DNA of 41,094 nt from Clostridia bacterium. GTDB taxonomy: Bacteria; Bacillota; Clostridia; Christensenellales; Borkfalkiaceae. Below the pieces are notes generated by a model. That model saw only the letters and a list, made by a program, of their open reading frames with translations, made no database searches and was not told the origin of the DNA. The stretch is from assembly GCA_017504465.1 (NCBI GenBank), contig JAFVRE010000053.1, positions 1-41,094 on the forward strand. The letters run 5' to 3'. A program made the position numbers and the translations under genes. Positions 1 through 10,411 of this stretch are shown here, piece by piece; within the stretch, counting starts at the first letter, position 1, and the number at the start of each line of letters is the position of its first letter.

Positions 1-298
1 CACGTACTACTTGTACGTTCCCTTGCTCCGCCTTGCCTTGCTCGTATCTCCAACGCTCCATAGGCTTGACGTTTTTCTTTCTTGGTTCTAAATTGAGCTT
101 ACTTCATTGTCGCTCGGTCACGTACTACTTTGTACGTTCCCTTGCTCCGCCTTGCCTTGCTCGTATCTCCAACGCTCCATAGGCTTGGCGTTTTTCTTTC
201 TTGGTTCTAAATTGAGCTTACTTCGTTGTCGCTCGGTCACGTACTACTTGTACGTTCCCTTGCTCCGCCTTGCCTTGCTTGTATCTCTAACGCTCCAT
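1..298. repeat. 118/119-bp tandem repeat, about 2.5 units, gene-free
   Basis: Three units begin at 1, 119 and 238 and are nearly identical; the second has one extra T and the third stops early at the end of the array. Each unit holds a perfect 6-bp inverted repeat ACGTAC-N5-GTACGT, then a core GCTCGTATCTCCAACGCTCC (40, 159 and, with two mismatches, 277), then a promoter-like TTGACG-N17-TAAATT (66-94 in unit 1; TTGGCG in unit 2). The core and hairpin recur at 10464-10700. The array lies just downstream of the minus-strand gene ending at 308. An open frame across it only reflects the lack of stops in the repeat. The left end may continue outside the window. Confidence 0.9.
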
Positions 299-307
299 GA
301 GTGAAAA

Positions 308-1138
308 CTAAATACCATGTTCGCGTTTAGCGAGGATTTTTCCGTTTTCAGAGTTGAGTAAGTAAGCTTGGATCTTTCCGCTTTTTTCAATTAGTCCAAC
401 GTAATAATAAGGCGTTTCTTCGCAAATGAGACGCAGATAAATTTCACCGACAAAACTGTTTGTATCGGTTAAGGTTTCAAAAACGCTCGGGGCGTTTTCT
501 CGCAGCTTGTTTAGAGCCTGCCGAGGAGAGAGCGTCTTGTCGGTTTTTATTGTTTTTGCAGGCAAGGTTAAACTTTCTTCGCCGTAACGGATAGTAAAAT
601 CCATGCTCTCCACGTTGGAAAAGTCGAGGGGGTAAGAAAGGAAATATTCCGCTTTTACGTTGTCGTAAGAAGCTTCGCCTTCGTGGGTTTTTCCGTTGAG
701 CGAAAATGAAATATTACAGCTTTTATCCCCCGACGGCGCGGTGAAAAATATCTCCGCGCGAGACGTGGTTTCGCGTTTGATTCCGTCTGCGGAGTAGGGG
801 TATTCCTCTTCAACCGCATACACTTTTAAAAGGTAAGGATTTTGCTCTGCAATTAGGATGTTCGAGCGTAATTCGGACACGTAATCAAAGAAATCGAGCT
901 CGGTTGCACTTTTGAAAATGGGCAAGAAAAAGGAAAAGCCTGCCGCGACGATTACGAAAATTCCGACTATAAACCATGCAAAACGCGCAATAGGCGCTTT
1001 TGACAGGTTGCGAAACAAATTACCCCTTTTGGCTTTTTTGGTGGGATCTGAATGGGGAAGAGATTTTTTTGCGTGCTCGGGTTTGGCGTCGTTGGTAGGC
1101 ATAGAGTTTTGTTTAAAGAGTTGATTTAAAGTTTTCAT
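308..1138 (-). CDS. hypothetical membrane-anchored protein
   Basis: I do not recognise a family. The 276-residue product has a basic, Lys/Pro/Ser-rich N-terminal segment of about 48 residues, one strong hydrophobic segment (about residues 49-73, including IARFAWFIVGIFVIVAAGF), and a long C-terminal part expected outside the cell. That part is rich in Glu, Tyr and Phe and has beta-strand-like character, with no obvious catalytic motif. Topology is inferred: N-terminus in the cytoplasm, C-terminal domain extracellular. No Shine-Dalgarno site precedes the ATG. Instead a TATAAT box sits only 6 nt upstream, which suggests a leaderless transcript. The next in-frame Met (residue 13) has no ribosome-binding site either. 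It is divergent from the 1282 gene, which is also membrane-anchored. Confidence 0.7.
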   Translation of the reverse strand: MKTLNQLFKQNSMPTNDAKPEHAKKSLPHSDPTKKAKRGNLFRNLSKAPIARFAWFIVGIFVIVAAGFSFFLPIFKSATELDFFDYVSELRSNILIAEQNPYLLKVYAVEEEYPYSADGIKRETTSRAEIFFTAPSGDKSCNISFSLNGKTHEGEASYDNVKAEYFLSYPLDFSNVESMDFTIRYGEESLTLPAKTIKTDKTLSPRQALNKLRENAPSVFETLTDTNSFVGEIYLRLICEETPYYYVGLIEKSGKIQAYLLNSENGKILAKREHGI

Positions 1139-1150
1139 AGTAGCATTATA
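1139..1150 (-). promoter_or_regulatory. -10 box immediately upstream of the 308-1138 gene
   Basis: On the minus strand TATAAT (1150 to 1145) is followed by six bases and then the ATG at 1138. Transcription would start at or next to the A of the start codon. No good -35 box is seen at 17 bp. Confidence 0.5.
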
Positions 1151-1215
1151 TTAGCCGAGAAGAGAAAAGATGCCGAATATTTTGCCGTAACGGCGTATTT
1201 TTTTTCTTCATATAC

Positions 1216-1244
1216 TTGATTTTTTTGTTTAGATATGGTAAAAT
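1216..1244 (+). promoter_or_regulatory. sigma-A-type promoter for the 1282 gene
   Basis: TTGATT (1216-1221), 17-bp spacer, TAAAAT (1239-1244). It precedes the ribosome-binding site AAAGGAG and the ATG at 1282. No terminator separates that gene from guaB, so this promoter may also serve guaB and the GMP synthase gene. Confidence 0.7.
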
Positions 1245-1281
1245 ATCTAAAATAGTATTTACCAAAGGAGTGAAAGGACGT

Positions 1282-3461
<2,180 letters not shown>

Positions 3462-3485
3462 GGCTGTTTTAGTCCCCAAAGAGCG

Positions 3486-3513
3486 ACTTCAAAATCTTTT
3501 CAGGTTTTGAAGT
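3486..3513 (+). other. hairpin in the guaB-GMP synthase spacer
   Basis: ACTTCAAAA (3486-3494) pairs with TTTTGAAGT (3505-3513) across a 10-nt loop. It begins 25 bp after the guaB stop and is not followed by a clean T tract. It could be a weak terminator or an RNA stabiliser. Confidence 0.45.
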
Positions 3514-3557
3514 TGTAGCATTTTAGCCTTTAAAAAGCAAAAAACGTAGGGGCAGGT

Positions 3558-3626
3558 ATGAGAGTTTTATATCTGAATACAAACTCGGGGCATACAGTCT
3601 ATTATAAATCAGTTATCATTTTTTAA
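3558..3626 (+). CDS. possible 22-codon leader ORF before the GMP synthase gene
   Basis: An ATG at 3558 directly follows TAGGGGCAGGT and opens a 22-codon frame (MRVLYLNTNSGH...) that ends with TAA at 3624-3626, just 5 nt before the AAGGAG of the next gene. It has the layout of a leader peptide, but there is no conservation evidence and it may be chance. The upstream 12-mer GGGGCAGGTATG recurs three more times in the window. Confidence 0.2.
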   Translation: MRVLYLNTNSGHTVYYKSVIIF

Positions 3627-3642
3627 TAATAAGGAGAACATA

Positions 3643-4626
3643 ATGAATTCTAATAAAAGGCCAGATTCTATGGTAAGAATTACGACTCTTGAGCTTGCAA
3701 ACGCGTTTATCGACGAGCAAGTGGAAGCAGTCCGCAATCAGGTTGGCAATAAGAGCGTATTGCTCGCATTGTCCGGTGGCGTGGATAGTTCGGTTGTTGC
3801 CGCTTTGCTTATTAAGGCGATTGGGAAACAGCTTGTCTGCGTACACGTTAATCACGGTTTAATGAGAAAGGGCGAAAGCGAACAGGTGCTTGAGATTTTC
3901 AAAAACAGATTGGACGCGAATCTTATTTATATCGATGCGACAGACCGTTTCCTTGACAAACTCGTGGACGTTTCCGATCCTGAAACCAAGAGAAAGATTA
4001 TCGGTGGCGAATTTGTACGCGTATTTGAAGAAGAGGCGAGAAAGCTCGAAGGGATTGCCTTCCTTGCGCAAGGTACGATTTATCCCGATATCATCGAAAG
4101 CAAAGGTGTTAAAGCGCATCATAACGTAGGCGGTTTGCCCGACGATATGAAGTTTGAAGGCTTGGTTGAGCCGGTTAAGCTTTTGTATAAAGACGAAGTT
4201 AGAGTGGTTGGTAAGGCGCTCGGTTTACCTGCGGAAATGGTTGACCGTCAACCCTTTCCCGGTCCTGGGCTCGGCGTACGTTGTACGGGCGCAATTACCC
4301 GCGACAGACTTCGCGCGCTTCGCGATTCGGACGCAATTTTGCGTGAAGAGTTCGATAAAGCGGGATTGACGAATAAGGTTTGGCAATTCTTCACCGTCGT
4401 ACCCGATTTTCGTTCGACGGGCGTGCGCGACGGAAAACGCGTATTCGATTGGCCGGTTATCATTCGCGCGGTGAATACCGTGGACGCAATGAGCGCGACC
4501 GTTCCCGAGCTTGAATGGTCGGTTTTGAAGAAGATCACCGATAGAATTTTGAGCGAAGTTGACGGCGTATGTCGTGTTTTGTATGATTTAAGCCCTAAAG
4601 CGCCTGCAACGATTGAGTGGGAATAA
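3643..4626 (+). CDS. guaA: GMP synthase, ATP-pyrophosphatase subunit without glutaminase domain
   Basis: Converts XMP, ATP and ammonia to GMP. The 327 residues cover the N-type ATP-pyrophosphatase domain (P-loop SGGVDSS at residues 44-50) and the C-terminal dimerisation domain ending in the canonical PATIEWE; FLAQGTIYPDIIES, HHNVGGLP and RQPFPGPGLGVR are also present. The class I glutaminase domain of about 190 residues that is fused at the N-terminus in most bacterial GuaA proteins is absent. The protein starts only about 40 residues before the P-loop, after a good AAGGAG, so this is not a mis-called start. The size and layout match the archaeal two-subunit type (GuaAb). No separate glutaminase gene is in the window. 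It sits 181 bp after guaB, the preceding step. Confidence 0.92.
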   Translation: MNSNKRPDSMVRITTLELANAFIDEQVEAVRNQVGNKSVLLALSGGVDSSVVAALLIKAIGKQLVCVHVNHGLMRKGESEQVLEIFKNRLDANLIYIDATDRFLDKLVDVSDPETKRKIIGGEFVRVFEEEARKLEGIAFLAQGTIYPDIIESKGVKAHHNVGGLPDDMKFEGLVEPVKLLYKDEVRVVGKALGLPAEMVDRQPFPGPGLGVRCTGAITRDRLRALRDSDAILREEFDKAGLTNKVWQFFTVVPDFRSTGVRDGKRVFDWPVIIRAVNTVDAMSATVPELEWSVLKKITDRILSEVDGVCRVLYDLSPKAPATIEWE

Positions 4627-4746
4627 GAATTTAAAACAAGCGATTTGTCTAAACTCGGTAAAAATGACGGTGGTTTTATCAAAAGGGTAAAGCAACCGAA
4701 ATTATATAACAAAATTAAATAAAAAATAAAAGATGCGGAGGGCATT

Positions 4747-6123
4747 ATGATTAAAATTTTACAATACGGTGAAGGCAATTTTTTACGTACGTTCGTGGAC
4801 GTATATTTTGATTCGCTTAACAAAAGCGGTATCGGTGAATATGGTGTTAGTATCGTAAAGCCTATTACGTTTGGTACGCTTGAACGCTTTGAGAAGCAAA
4901 ATAATAAATATCATATCGTGCTTCGTGGCGTTAAGGACGGTCAGGACGTAGAAGACGTTTATAAGATAGATTCGCTTATCAGCGTTATTGATCCGTTTGT
5001 GGACGCCGAAAGCTATTACGCTTTGGCGAAAGATCCTGAACTTAAAATTATCGTTTCCAACACTACGGAAGCGGGTATTTGCTTCAACGCAAACGATACT
5101 TTCGACGGCTTTGAAACGATTACTTACCCTGCAAAGCTCACGAAATTCCTGTTCGAACGTTTTAACGCAGGGCTTGACGGTGTATATCTTTTGCCCGTTG
5201 AATTGATTGATAACAACGCTGACGAGCTTAAAAAGTGCGTCGATAAATATATCGAGCTTTGGAACTTGCCCGTTGCGTTTAAAGAATGGAACGACAGTCA
5301 AAACTATTACTGCAATACGCTCGTTGACCGTATTGTTTCCGGATATCCCCGCGACGTAGAAACTAAGGCGCACCTTGCTGAACTTATCGGCGAAGAAGAT
5401 GACCTCGTTTCCGTCGGCGAACCGTTCGGGCTTTGGGCTGTGGAAAAGAAGGGCGATATCGAAAACTATATCAAGGAAGGCGAACACAACATTGAAGTCG
5501 TACTTACGAACGATATTAAATATTACAAAAAGAGAAAGGTTCGTGTTTTGAACGGAAGCCATACTAATCTCGTACCTGCTGGCCTTATTTTAGGCGCAAC
5601 CACCGTTTACGATTGTATGAAAGACGAGAGATTGTCTTCGTTCGTGCAAAATACGCTTGCAGAAGAAATTAATCCTTTTGTTTCCGACGACCTTGCTGCA
5701 ACGACCTTGTTTGCGGATAGCATTAAGAGCCGTTTCTTGAACCCGTATCTTAACCATCAGCTCATCAGTATTTCCTTGAATTCCATTTCCAAGTGGAGAG
5801 CAAGAGTTTTACCCAGCTTCAAGGATTATTATAGTGCGCACGGAAAACTTCCTAAGAACCTTGTAATCGGCTTCTCCTATCTCATGGCGCTTTACACGAC
5901 GCTTGAAGAAAAGGACGGAAAGTATTACGTAACGCTTGGCGGAAAACAAGTTGAATATAAGGATGATCTTCCTTACCTTGAATATTTCGCTTCTAAGAAA
6001 TCGATTAGCGGATTTATGTCGAATGAAGAAATTTGGGGCGAAAACCTTACGGAGTACCCCGGCTTCTACTTCACGGTTATCAAAAACGTTGAAAAAATCA
6101 AGAGAGGCATTTGCTTGATATGA
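4747..6123 (+). CDS. uxaB: tagaturonate reductase (altronate oxidoreductase)
   Basis: Reduces D-tagaturonate to D-altronate with NADH in galacturonate breakdown; cytoplasmic. The 458-residue product belongs to the polyol-specific long-chain dehydrogenase (mannitol dehydrogenase) family. The N-terminus ILQYGEGNFLRTFVD is the characteristic start of UxaB, and the C-terminal half has the family's KxxxLNxxH-like segment (KVRVLNGSHTNLVP). Ribosome-binding site GGAGGG precedes the ATG. The stop overlaps the start of uxaA in ATGA, so translation of the two is likely coupled. Fructuronate reductase (UxuB) is the main alternative, but the pairing with uxaA supports UxaB. No clear promoter is seen in the 120-bp upstream gap. 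Confidence 0.9.
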   Translation: MIKILQYGEGNFLRTFVDVYFDSLNKSGIGEYGVSIVKPITFGTLERFEKQNNKYHIVLRGVKDGQDVEDVYKIDSLISVIDPFVDAESYYALAKDPELKIIVSNTTEAGICFNANDTFDGFETITYPAKLTKFLFERFNAGLDGVYLLPVELIDNNADELKKCVDKYIELWNLPVAFKEWNDSQNYYCNTLVDRIVSGYPRDVETKAHLAELIGEEDDLVSVGEPFGLWAVEKKGDIENYIKEGEHNIEVVLTNDIKYYKKRKVRVLNGSHTNLVPAGLILGATTVYDCMKDERLSSFVQNTLAEEINPFVSDDLAATTLFADSIKSRFLNPYLNHQLISISLNSISKWRARVLPSFKDYYSAHGKLPKNLVIGFSYLMALYTTLEEKDGKYYVTLGGKQVEYKDDLPYLEYFASKKSISGFMSNEEIWGENLTEYPGFYFTVIKNVEKIKRGICLI

Positions 6124-7520
6124 AGAACGTAATTATCAATGAAAAGGATAGCGTTGGCGTATGCCTTGACGGGACGGATAAAATTCCCGCAGGGCATAAG
6201 TACGCGCTCAAGGATATTAAACAGGGCGATTACGTCATTAAATACGGCGAGATTATCGGTAGAGCAACGCAGGATATTGCTGAGGGCGAGTGGGTACATA
6301 CGCATAACGTAAAATCTCATTTGGACGAAAACGTGGCGTACAGGTACGAGTTCAACGCAAATTCTTTCCCTAAAACGACGGCTACTTTCCAAGGCTTTAA
6401 GCGTGAGAAAGGCAGAGCTGGTATAAGAAACGAAATTTATATCATCCCCACCGTTGGATGCGTGAACAATGCGTGTATGCGTCTTGCAAAGGACGCGCAA
6501 AAACTCGTAAGTGGCAGCATTGACGGTATCTTTGCGCTCACTCATCAGTTCGGTTGTTCTCAACTTGGCGAAGACAATGAAAATATTAAAAAATTGCTTT
6601 GCTCAATTGCGCTCAACCCCAACGCAAGCTTCGTATTATTCGTAGGATTGGGTTGTGAAAACAACGGTATGGACGGAATCAAGGAATATCTTGCGCCTTA
6701 CGGCAGAAACAATATTGAATTTTTTAATTGCCAAGACGTCGAAGACGAACACGCTTACGGTATGGCAATTTTGGAAAAATTTGCTCAAAAAGCGAAAGAC
6801 CTCAAGCGCGAAGCAGTGGATTTCTCCGAGCTTTGTATCGGGCTTAAATGCGGCGGCAGTGACGGATACTCGGGCTTGACCGCAAATCCGCTCGTTGGTA
6901 AAATTACAGACAGAATGGTTTCGCTTGGCGGCAGCGCAATTTTGACTGAAGTTCCCGAAATGTTCGGCGCGGAACAATTGCTTATGAATAAGTGTGAAAG
7001 CGAAGAAGTTTTCGAAAAATACAAGGCTATGATCGAAGCTTTTAAAGATTATTACATTAAGCAGGGATTCCCCGTTTACGAAAATCCCAGCCCCGGCAAT
7101 AAGAAGGGCGGTATTACGACTTTGGAAGAGAAGTCGCTCGGCTGTATTGAAAAGGCGGGAACGAGCAAAATCGTGGACGTACTTGCTTACGGCGAACAAG
7201 TAAAGAAGGTAGGCGTGTCCGCGTTGAACGCGCCCGGTAACGATTTAATCGCTTCGACGGCGCTTGCGGCAAGCGGTTGCCAAATCGTTCTGTTTACGAC
7301 GGGTAGAGGTACGCCGTTCTCGACGTTCGTGCCCACAATGAAGATTTCTTCAAACACCCGCCTTGCAAATCATAAAAACAACTGGATTGATTTTAATGCT
7401 TACGACATGGATGAGGACGGGCTTTTTGGCGTACTTTTGAACACGGTAAACGGCGAAATCAAATGCAAGAGCGAGGACGTAAGAGAAATCGCTTTCTATA
7501 AGACGGGCGTTACTTTATAA
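6120..7520 (+). CDS. uxaA: altronate dehydratase
   Basis: Dehydrates D-altronate to 2-keto-3-deoxygluconate. The 466-residue protein has an N-terminal SAF-like domain (about residues 1-95, with IPAGHKYAL and a HTHN motif typical of the family) followed by the large UxaA/GarD catalytic domain (GFKREKGRAGIRNEIYIIP, TVGCVNNAC, HQFGCSQLG, GLKCGGSDGYSG). I take the ATG at 6120, which overlaps the uxaB stop by four bases (ATGA), rather than a TTG at 6111. The overlap implies tight co-expression with uxaB. Confidence 0.93.
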   Translation: MKNVIINEKDSVGVCLDGTDKIPAGHKYALKDIKQGDYVIKYGEIIGRATQDIAEGEWVHTHNVKSHLDENVAYRYEFNANSFPKTTATFQGFKREKGRAGIRNEIYIIPTVGCVNNACMRLAKDAQKLVSGSIDGIFALTHQFGCSQLGEDNENIKKLLCSIALNPNASFVLFVGLGCENNGMDGIKEYLAPYGRNNIEFFNCQDVEDEHAYGMAILEKFAQKAKDLKREAVDFSELCIGLKCGGSDGYSGLTANPLVGKITDRMVSLGGSAILTEVPEMFGAEQLLMNKCESEEVFEKYKAMIEAFKDYYIKQGFPVYENPSPGNKKGGITTLEEKSLGCIEKAGTSKIVDVLAYGEQVKKVGVSALNAPGNDLIASTALAASGCQIVLFTTGRGTPFSTFVPTMKISSNTRLANHKNNWIDFNAYDMDEDGLFGVLLNTVNGEIKCKSEDVREIAFYKTGVTL

Positions 7521-7559
7521 CGCGACAATATTACATAATAACCTTGAGAGGTAAGAAAA

Positions 7560-8939
7560 ATGAGTTACATTAGAGAAAATTTTTTACTTACGAACAAAAC
7601 GGCGGAAAAGCTGTATATGAATTACGCGAAAGATACCCCGATCTTTGACTATCACTGCCATTTGCCTGAAAAGCAAATTCTTGAAAATAAGCAATTTAAC
7701 GACGTTTTTGAGATTTGGCTTGCGGGAGATCACTACAAATGGCGTTTGATGAGAAATTACGGTGTGGACGAAGAGTTTATTACCGGTAAATCCACGTCCA
7801 ACAAGGAGAAGTTTACGGCGTATTGTAAAACGCTCGGTACTGCGTTCGGGAATCCGTTGTATCACTGGTCGCAAGTTGAGCTGAAAGAGTTTTTCAATTG
7901 CGAAATTGAAATCAACGAAAGCAACGCGGATCTTATTTGGGACTGGTGCAACGAGTATATTGCGGTAAACAAAATTACCCCGCAAAAGCTTATCGAACAA
8001 TCCAACGTCTCGCACCTGTTCACCACCAACGAGGTTTTTGACGACCTTTCCACGTTTGAAGAAATCGCGAAAAAGGATTACAAATTTAAGGTAATTCCTG
8101 CGTTCAGAGCGGATAAAATTATGAATATTGAAGCGGAAAAGTACAACGAATTTGTTGATAAACTTGGCGAAGTTAAAAATCTTTCCGTTTTGGAAGAAAA
8201 AATCGAAGAACGTCTCAACGCTTTCATTAAAGTTGGCACGACGGCTGCGGACGTTGCGCTTCAGAGCGTGTACCCCGTGTACGAGAGGAACGAGGCTTGC
8301 GCCGTATTTGAGAAGCGTAGAAAAGGCGAACAGATTACGGAAAAGGAAAGCGAAGTTTTTAAAGGCTATCTCACCTATTTCCTTTTCAAACTTTATGCGA
8401 AATATAATATCGCTACCGAGCTTCATATCGGCGCAATGAGAAACAACAACTCCGTTATGCTTGCAAAGCTTGGTTTAGATACCGGTTTTGATAGTATTGC
8501 AGAAGACAATTCCATTAAATATATGTCCCGCTTGTTTGACAAGCTGAATATGGAAGGGGCGTTGCCTAAAACGATCGTATTCAACCTCAACCCGAAAATG
8601 AATTCGGAAATTATGACCTTAATCGGTTGTTTCCAAAGCGGTGAGGCAAGAGGCAAACTTCAATACGGGCCTGCTTGGTGGTTCTTGGATAACAAAGTGG
8701 GTATGGAAAGACACCTTGAGGATTTGACCGCAACCGGACATATCGGCGCGTTTGTCGGTATGTTGACGGATAGCCGTTCCTTCCTCTCTTATCCCCGTCA
8801 TCACTATTTCAGAAGAATTTTGTGTAACTATTTCGGCGGTATGATGGAAAGAGGGGAAATGACCTCGGACATCAAATTCGTAGGCAAGGTCGTAGAAGAT
8901 ATCTGCTACAATAATTCGATTAAGTATTTAAATATGTAA
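7560..8939 (+). CDS. uxaC: glucuronate/galacturonate isomerase
   Basis: Isomerises D-galacturonate to D-tagaturonate and D-glucuronate to D-fructuronate, the entry step of hexuronate breakdown. The 459-residue protein has the amidohydrolase-fold metal motif HCHLP (His32 and His34 in FDYHCHLP) and the family's TNKTAEKLY N-terminus. Further family segments include LHIGAMRNNN, PAWWFLDN and the C-terminal GMLTDSRSFLSYPRHHYFRRIL. A GAGAGGT ribosome-binding site precedes the ATG, 39 bp after uxaA. Length is normal. Confidence 0.95.
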   Translation: MSYIRENFLLTNKTAEKLYMNYAKDTPIFDYHCHLPEKQILENKQFNDVFEIWLAGDHYKWRLMRNYGVDEEFITGKSTSNKEKFTAYCKTLGTAFGNPLYHWSQVELKEFFNCEIEINESNADLIWDWCNEYIAVNKITPQKLIEQSNVSHLFTTNEVFDDLSTFEEIAKKDYKFKVIPAFRADKIMNIEAEKYNEFVDKLGEVKNLSVLEEKIEERLNAFIKVGTTAADVALQSVYPVYERNEACAVFEKRRKGEQITEKESEVFKGYLTYFLFKLYAKYNIATELHIGAMRNNNSVMLAKLGLDTGFDSIAEDNSIKYMSRLFDKLNMEGALPKTIVFNLNPKMNSEIMTLIGCFQSGEARGKLQYGPAWWFLDNKVGMERHLEDLTATGHIGAFVGMLTDSRSFLSYPRHHYFRRILCNYFGGMMERGEMTSDIKFVGKVVEDICYNNSIKYLNM

Positions 8940-9015
8940 TTCAGCATTGACGTTTTTCGACAATGCAAAAAAATAAAAACAATCTAAAATAGAGTAAACA
9001 AGGAGCAAAACAATT

Positions 9016-9564
9016 ATGGATAAGCTTATTCCCGTAGTCGTTATTAAAGAGCTTTCGGAAACGGACAAAATTTTGTCCGCACTTCAAAATTATGGTATTA
9101 ACTGTGCAGAAATCACCTTCCGTACCGCTTGTGCGGCAGAAGCGATTGAATACGCAGTGAAGAAATTCCCCGATATGAACGTGGGCGCAGGTACGGTTAT
9201 CAATGCGGAGCAATGCAATAAAGCGCTCGCAGCAGGCGCGAAATTTATCGTTTCGCCAGGTCTTTCCGTTCCCGTTGCGGAAATTTGTAAGGCAAACAAC
9301 GTACCTTACTATCCCGGTTGCGTAACCCCCACGGAAATTATGCAAGCTTTGGAGCTTGGTATCAATATCATTAAATTCTTCCCCGCAAACGTTTACGGTG
9401 GCTTGAAGGCAATGAAAGCACTTGCAGGACCTTTCCCTCAAGTTAAATTTATCCCCACGGGCGGCGTTAATCGCGATAACCTTGACGAATTCCTTGCTTG
9501 GGAAAAAATTTATGCTGTCGGCGGTTCTTTCATGGTAGAAGAGGCGCTGAATGCAAATAAATAA
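9016..9564 (+). CDS. eda: KDPG aldolase (2-keto-3-deoxy-6-phosphogluconate aldolase)
   Basis: Cleaves 2-keto-3-deoxy-6-phosphogluconate to pyruvate and glyceraldehyde 3-phosphate, the last step of the hexuronate route. The 182-residue class I aldolase has the expected residues: Glu32 in AEITFRT, the phosphate-binding SPG, and the Schiff-base Lys120 in NIIKFFPAN, followed by the GGVN phosphate loop. It is shorter than the roughly 205-213 residues common in the family, mainly because the N-terminus is trimmed. AAGGAG lies 11 nt before the ATG. The end overlaps the next gene by 14 bp. Confidence 0.93.
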   Translation: MDKLIPVVVIKELSETDKILSALQNYGINCAEITFRTACAAEAIEYAVKKFPDMNVGAGTVINAEQCNKALAAGAKFIVSPGLSVPVAEICKANNVPYYPGCVTPTEIMQALELGINIIKFFPANVYGGLKAMKALAGPFPQVKFIPTGGVNRDNLDEFLAWEKIYAVGGSFMVEEALNANK

Positions 9565-10411
9565 AAAGATTTTGGAAGAGTTAAAAGGCTATTTATTCAT
9601 GCTCGTGGGGTGTTTCGCATACGCCACGAGTACGAGCCTTTTTCTTGCGCCGAACTCTATCGTTGCGGGTGGTGTTTCCGGCCTTTCCGTACTTATCAAT
9701 TATCTCAATAACAATATTCCGATCGGTTTAATTTCTATCGTAATTAATCTACCCATTTTGGCGTTCGGTATTAAATACCAAGGTTGGAAATTTATCATAC
9801 GCTGCTTAATCACAGTCGCTACGCTTGGCGTCGTTACCGACTTGTTATCGGTATTTCCAGTGCTTACTGAAGACGGCGTACTCGCCTCTTTATACGGCGG
9901 TATTTGCCAAGGTATCGGTATCGGCTTGTTTGTTAAATACGAATTTTCAAGCGGCGGTACGGAGTTGTTGGGCAGATTGCTTGCGCGTTGCGTAAAAGGC
10001 CTCAAGATTCCTACCTGTGTTGGAATTTTGGACGCTTTAATCGTAATTATCGGTTCAATCGTAACGAAAAATCCGAGCAATATGCTCCACGCCTTAATCG
10101 TTGTTTTTGTGAGCACGAAGGTTTCGGAAATGGTACTTATGGGTTTGGAAAAATCCAAGCTTTGCATCATTATTTCCGAAAAGGGCGAAGAGATTTCTCG
10201 GGCGTTGTTAGAGAGTAGTCCGCGTGGTATAACCATGCTCGACGGACAAGGCATGTACACGCATAAGCAACGTAACGTGCTTTTGACCTGCGTAAAAAAT
10301 CCGCAACTTTCCCAGCTTAAACAAATTGTAAAATCCATTGATGAAAAAGCCTTCATTATCATTAACGATTCGGTGGAAGTTAGGGGGCAGGGTTTCCAAT
10401 CTTTAGAGTAA
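9551..10411 (+). CDS. YitT family membrane protein
   Basis: A 286-residue integral membrane protein of the YitT family: an N-terminal region of about five membrane segments (roughly residues 10-185, the DUF161-type part, with LAPNSIVAGGVSGLS and SSGGTELLGR) and a C-terminal cytoplasmic domain of the DUF2179 type ending EVRGQGFQ. Function is not established for the family. It starts inside the last codons of eda (14-bp overlap), so it is translated from the same message. That places a possible transport or sensing role beside hexuronate metabolism; the functional link is inference. Confidence 0.88.
   Translation: MQINKKILEELKGYLFMLVGCFAYATSTSLFLAPNSIVAGGVSGLSVLINYLNNNIPIGLISIVINLPILAFGIKYQGWKFIIRCLITVATLGVVTDLLSVFPVLTEDGVLASLYGGICQGIGIGLFVKYEFSSGGTELLGRLLARCVKGLKIPTCVGILDALIVIIGSIVTKNPSNMLHALIVVFVSTKVSEMVLMGLEKSKLCIIISEKGEEISRALLESSPRGITMLDGQGMYTHKQRNVLLTCVKNPQLSQLKQIVKSIDEKAFIIINDSVEVRGQGFQSLE

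Noticed and set aside
1..298. CRISPR array
   Set aside because: The units are about 118 bp and nearly identical throughout; there are no short repeats with unique spacers and no cas genes.
107..304. 65-codon open frame over the tandem repeat
   Set aside because: It only follows the repeat, changes frame relative to each unit because of the 118/119-bp period, has no ribosome-binding site and no protein-like features.
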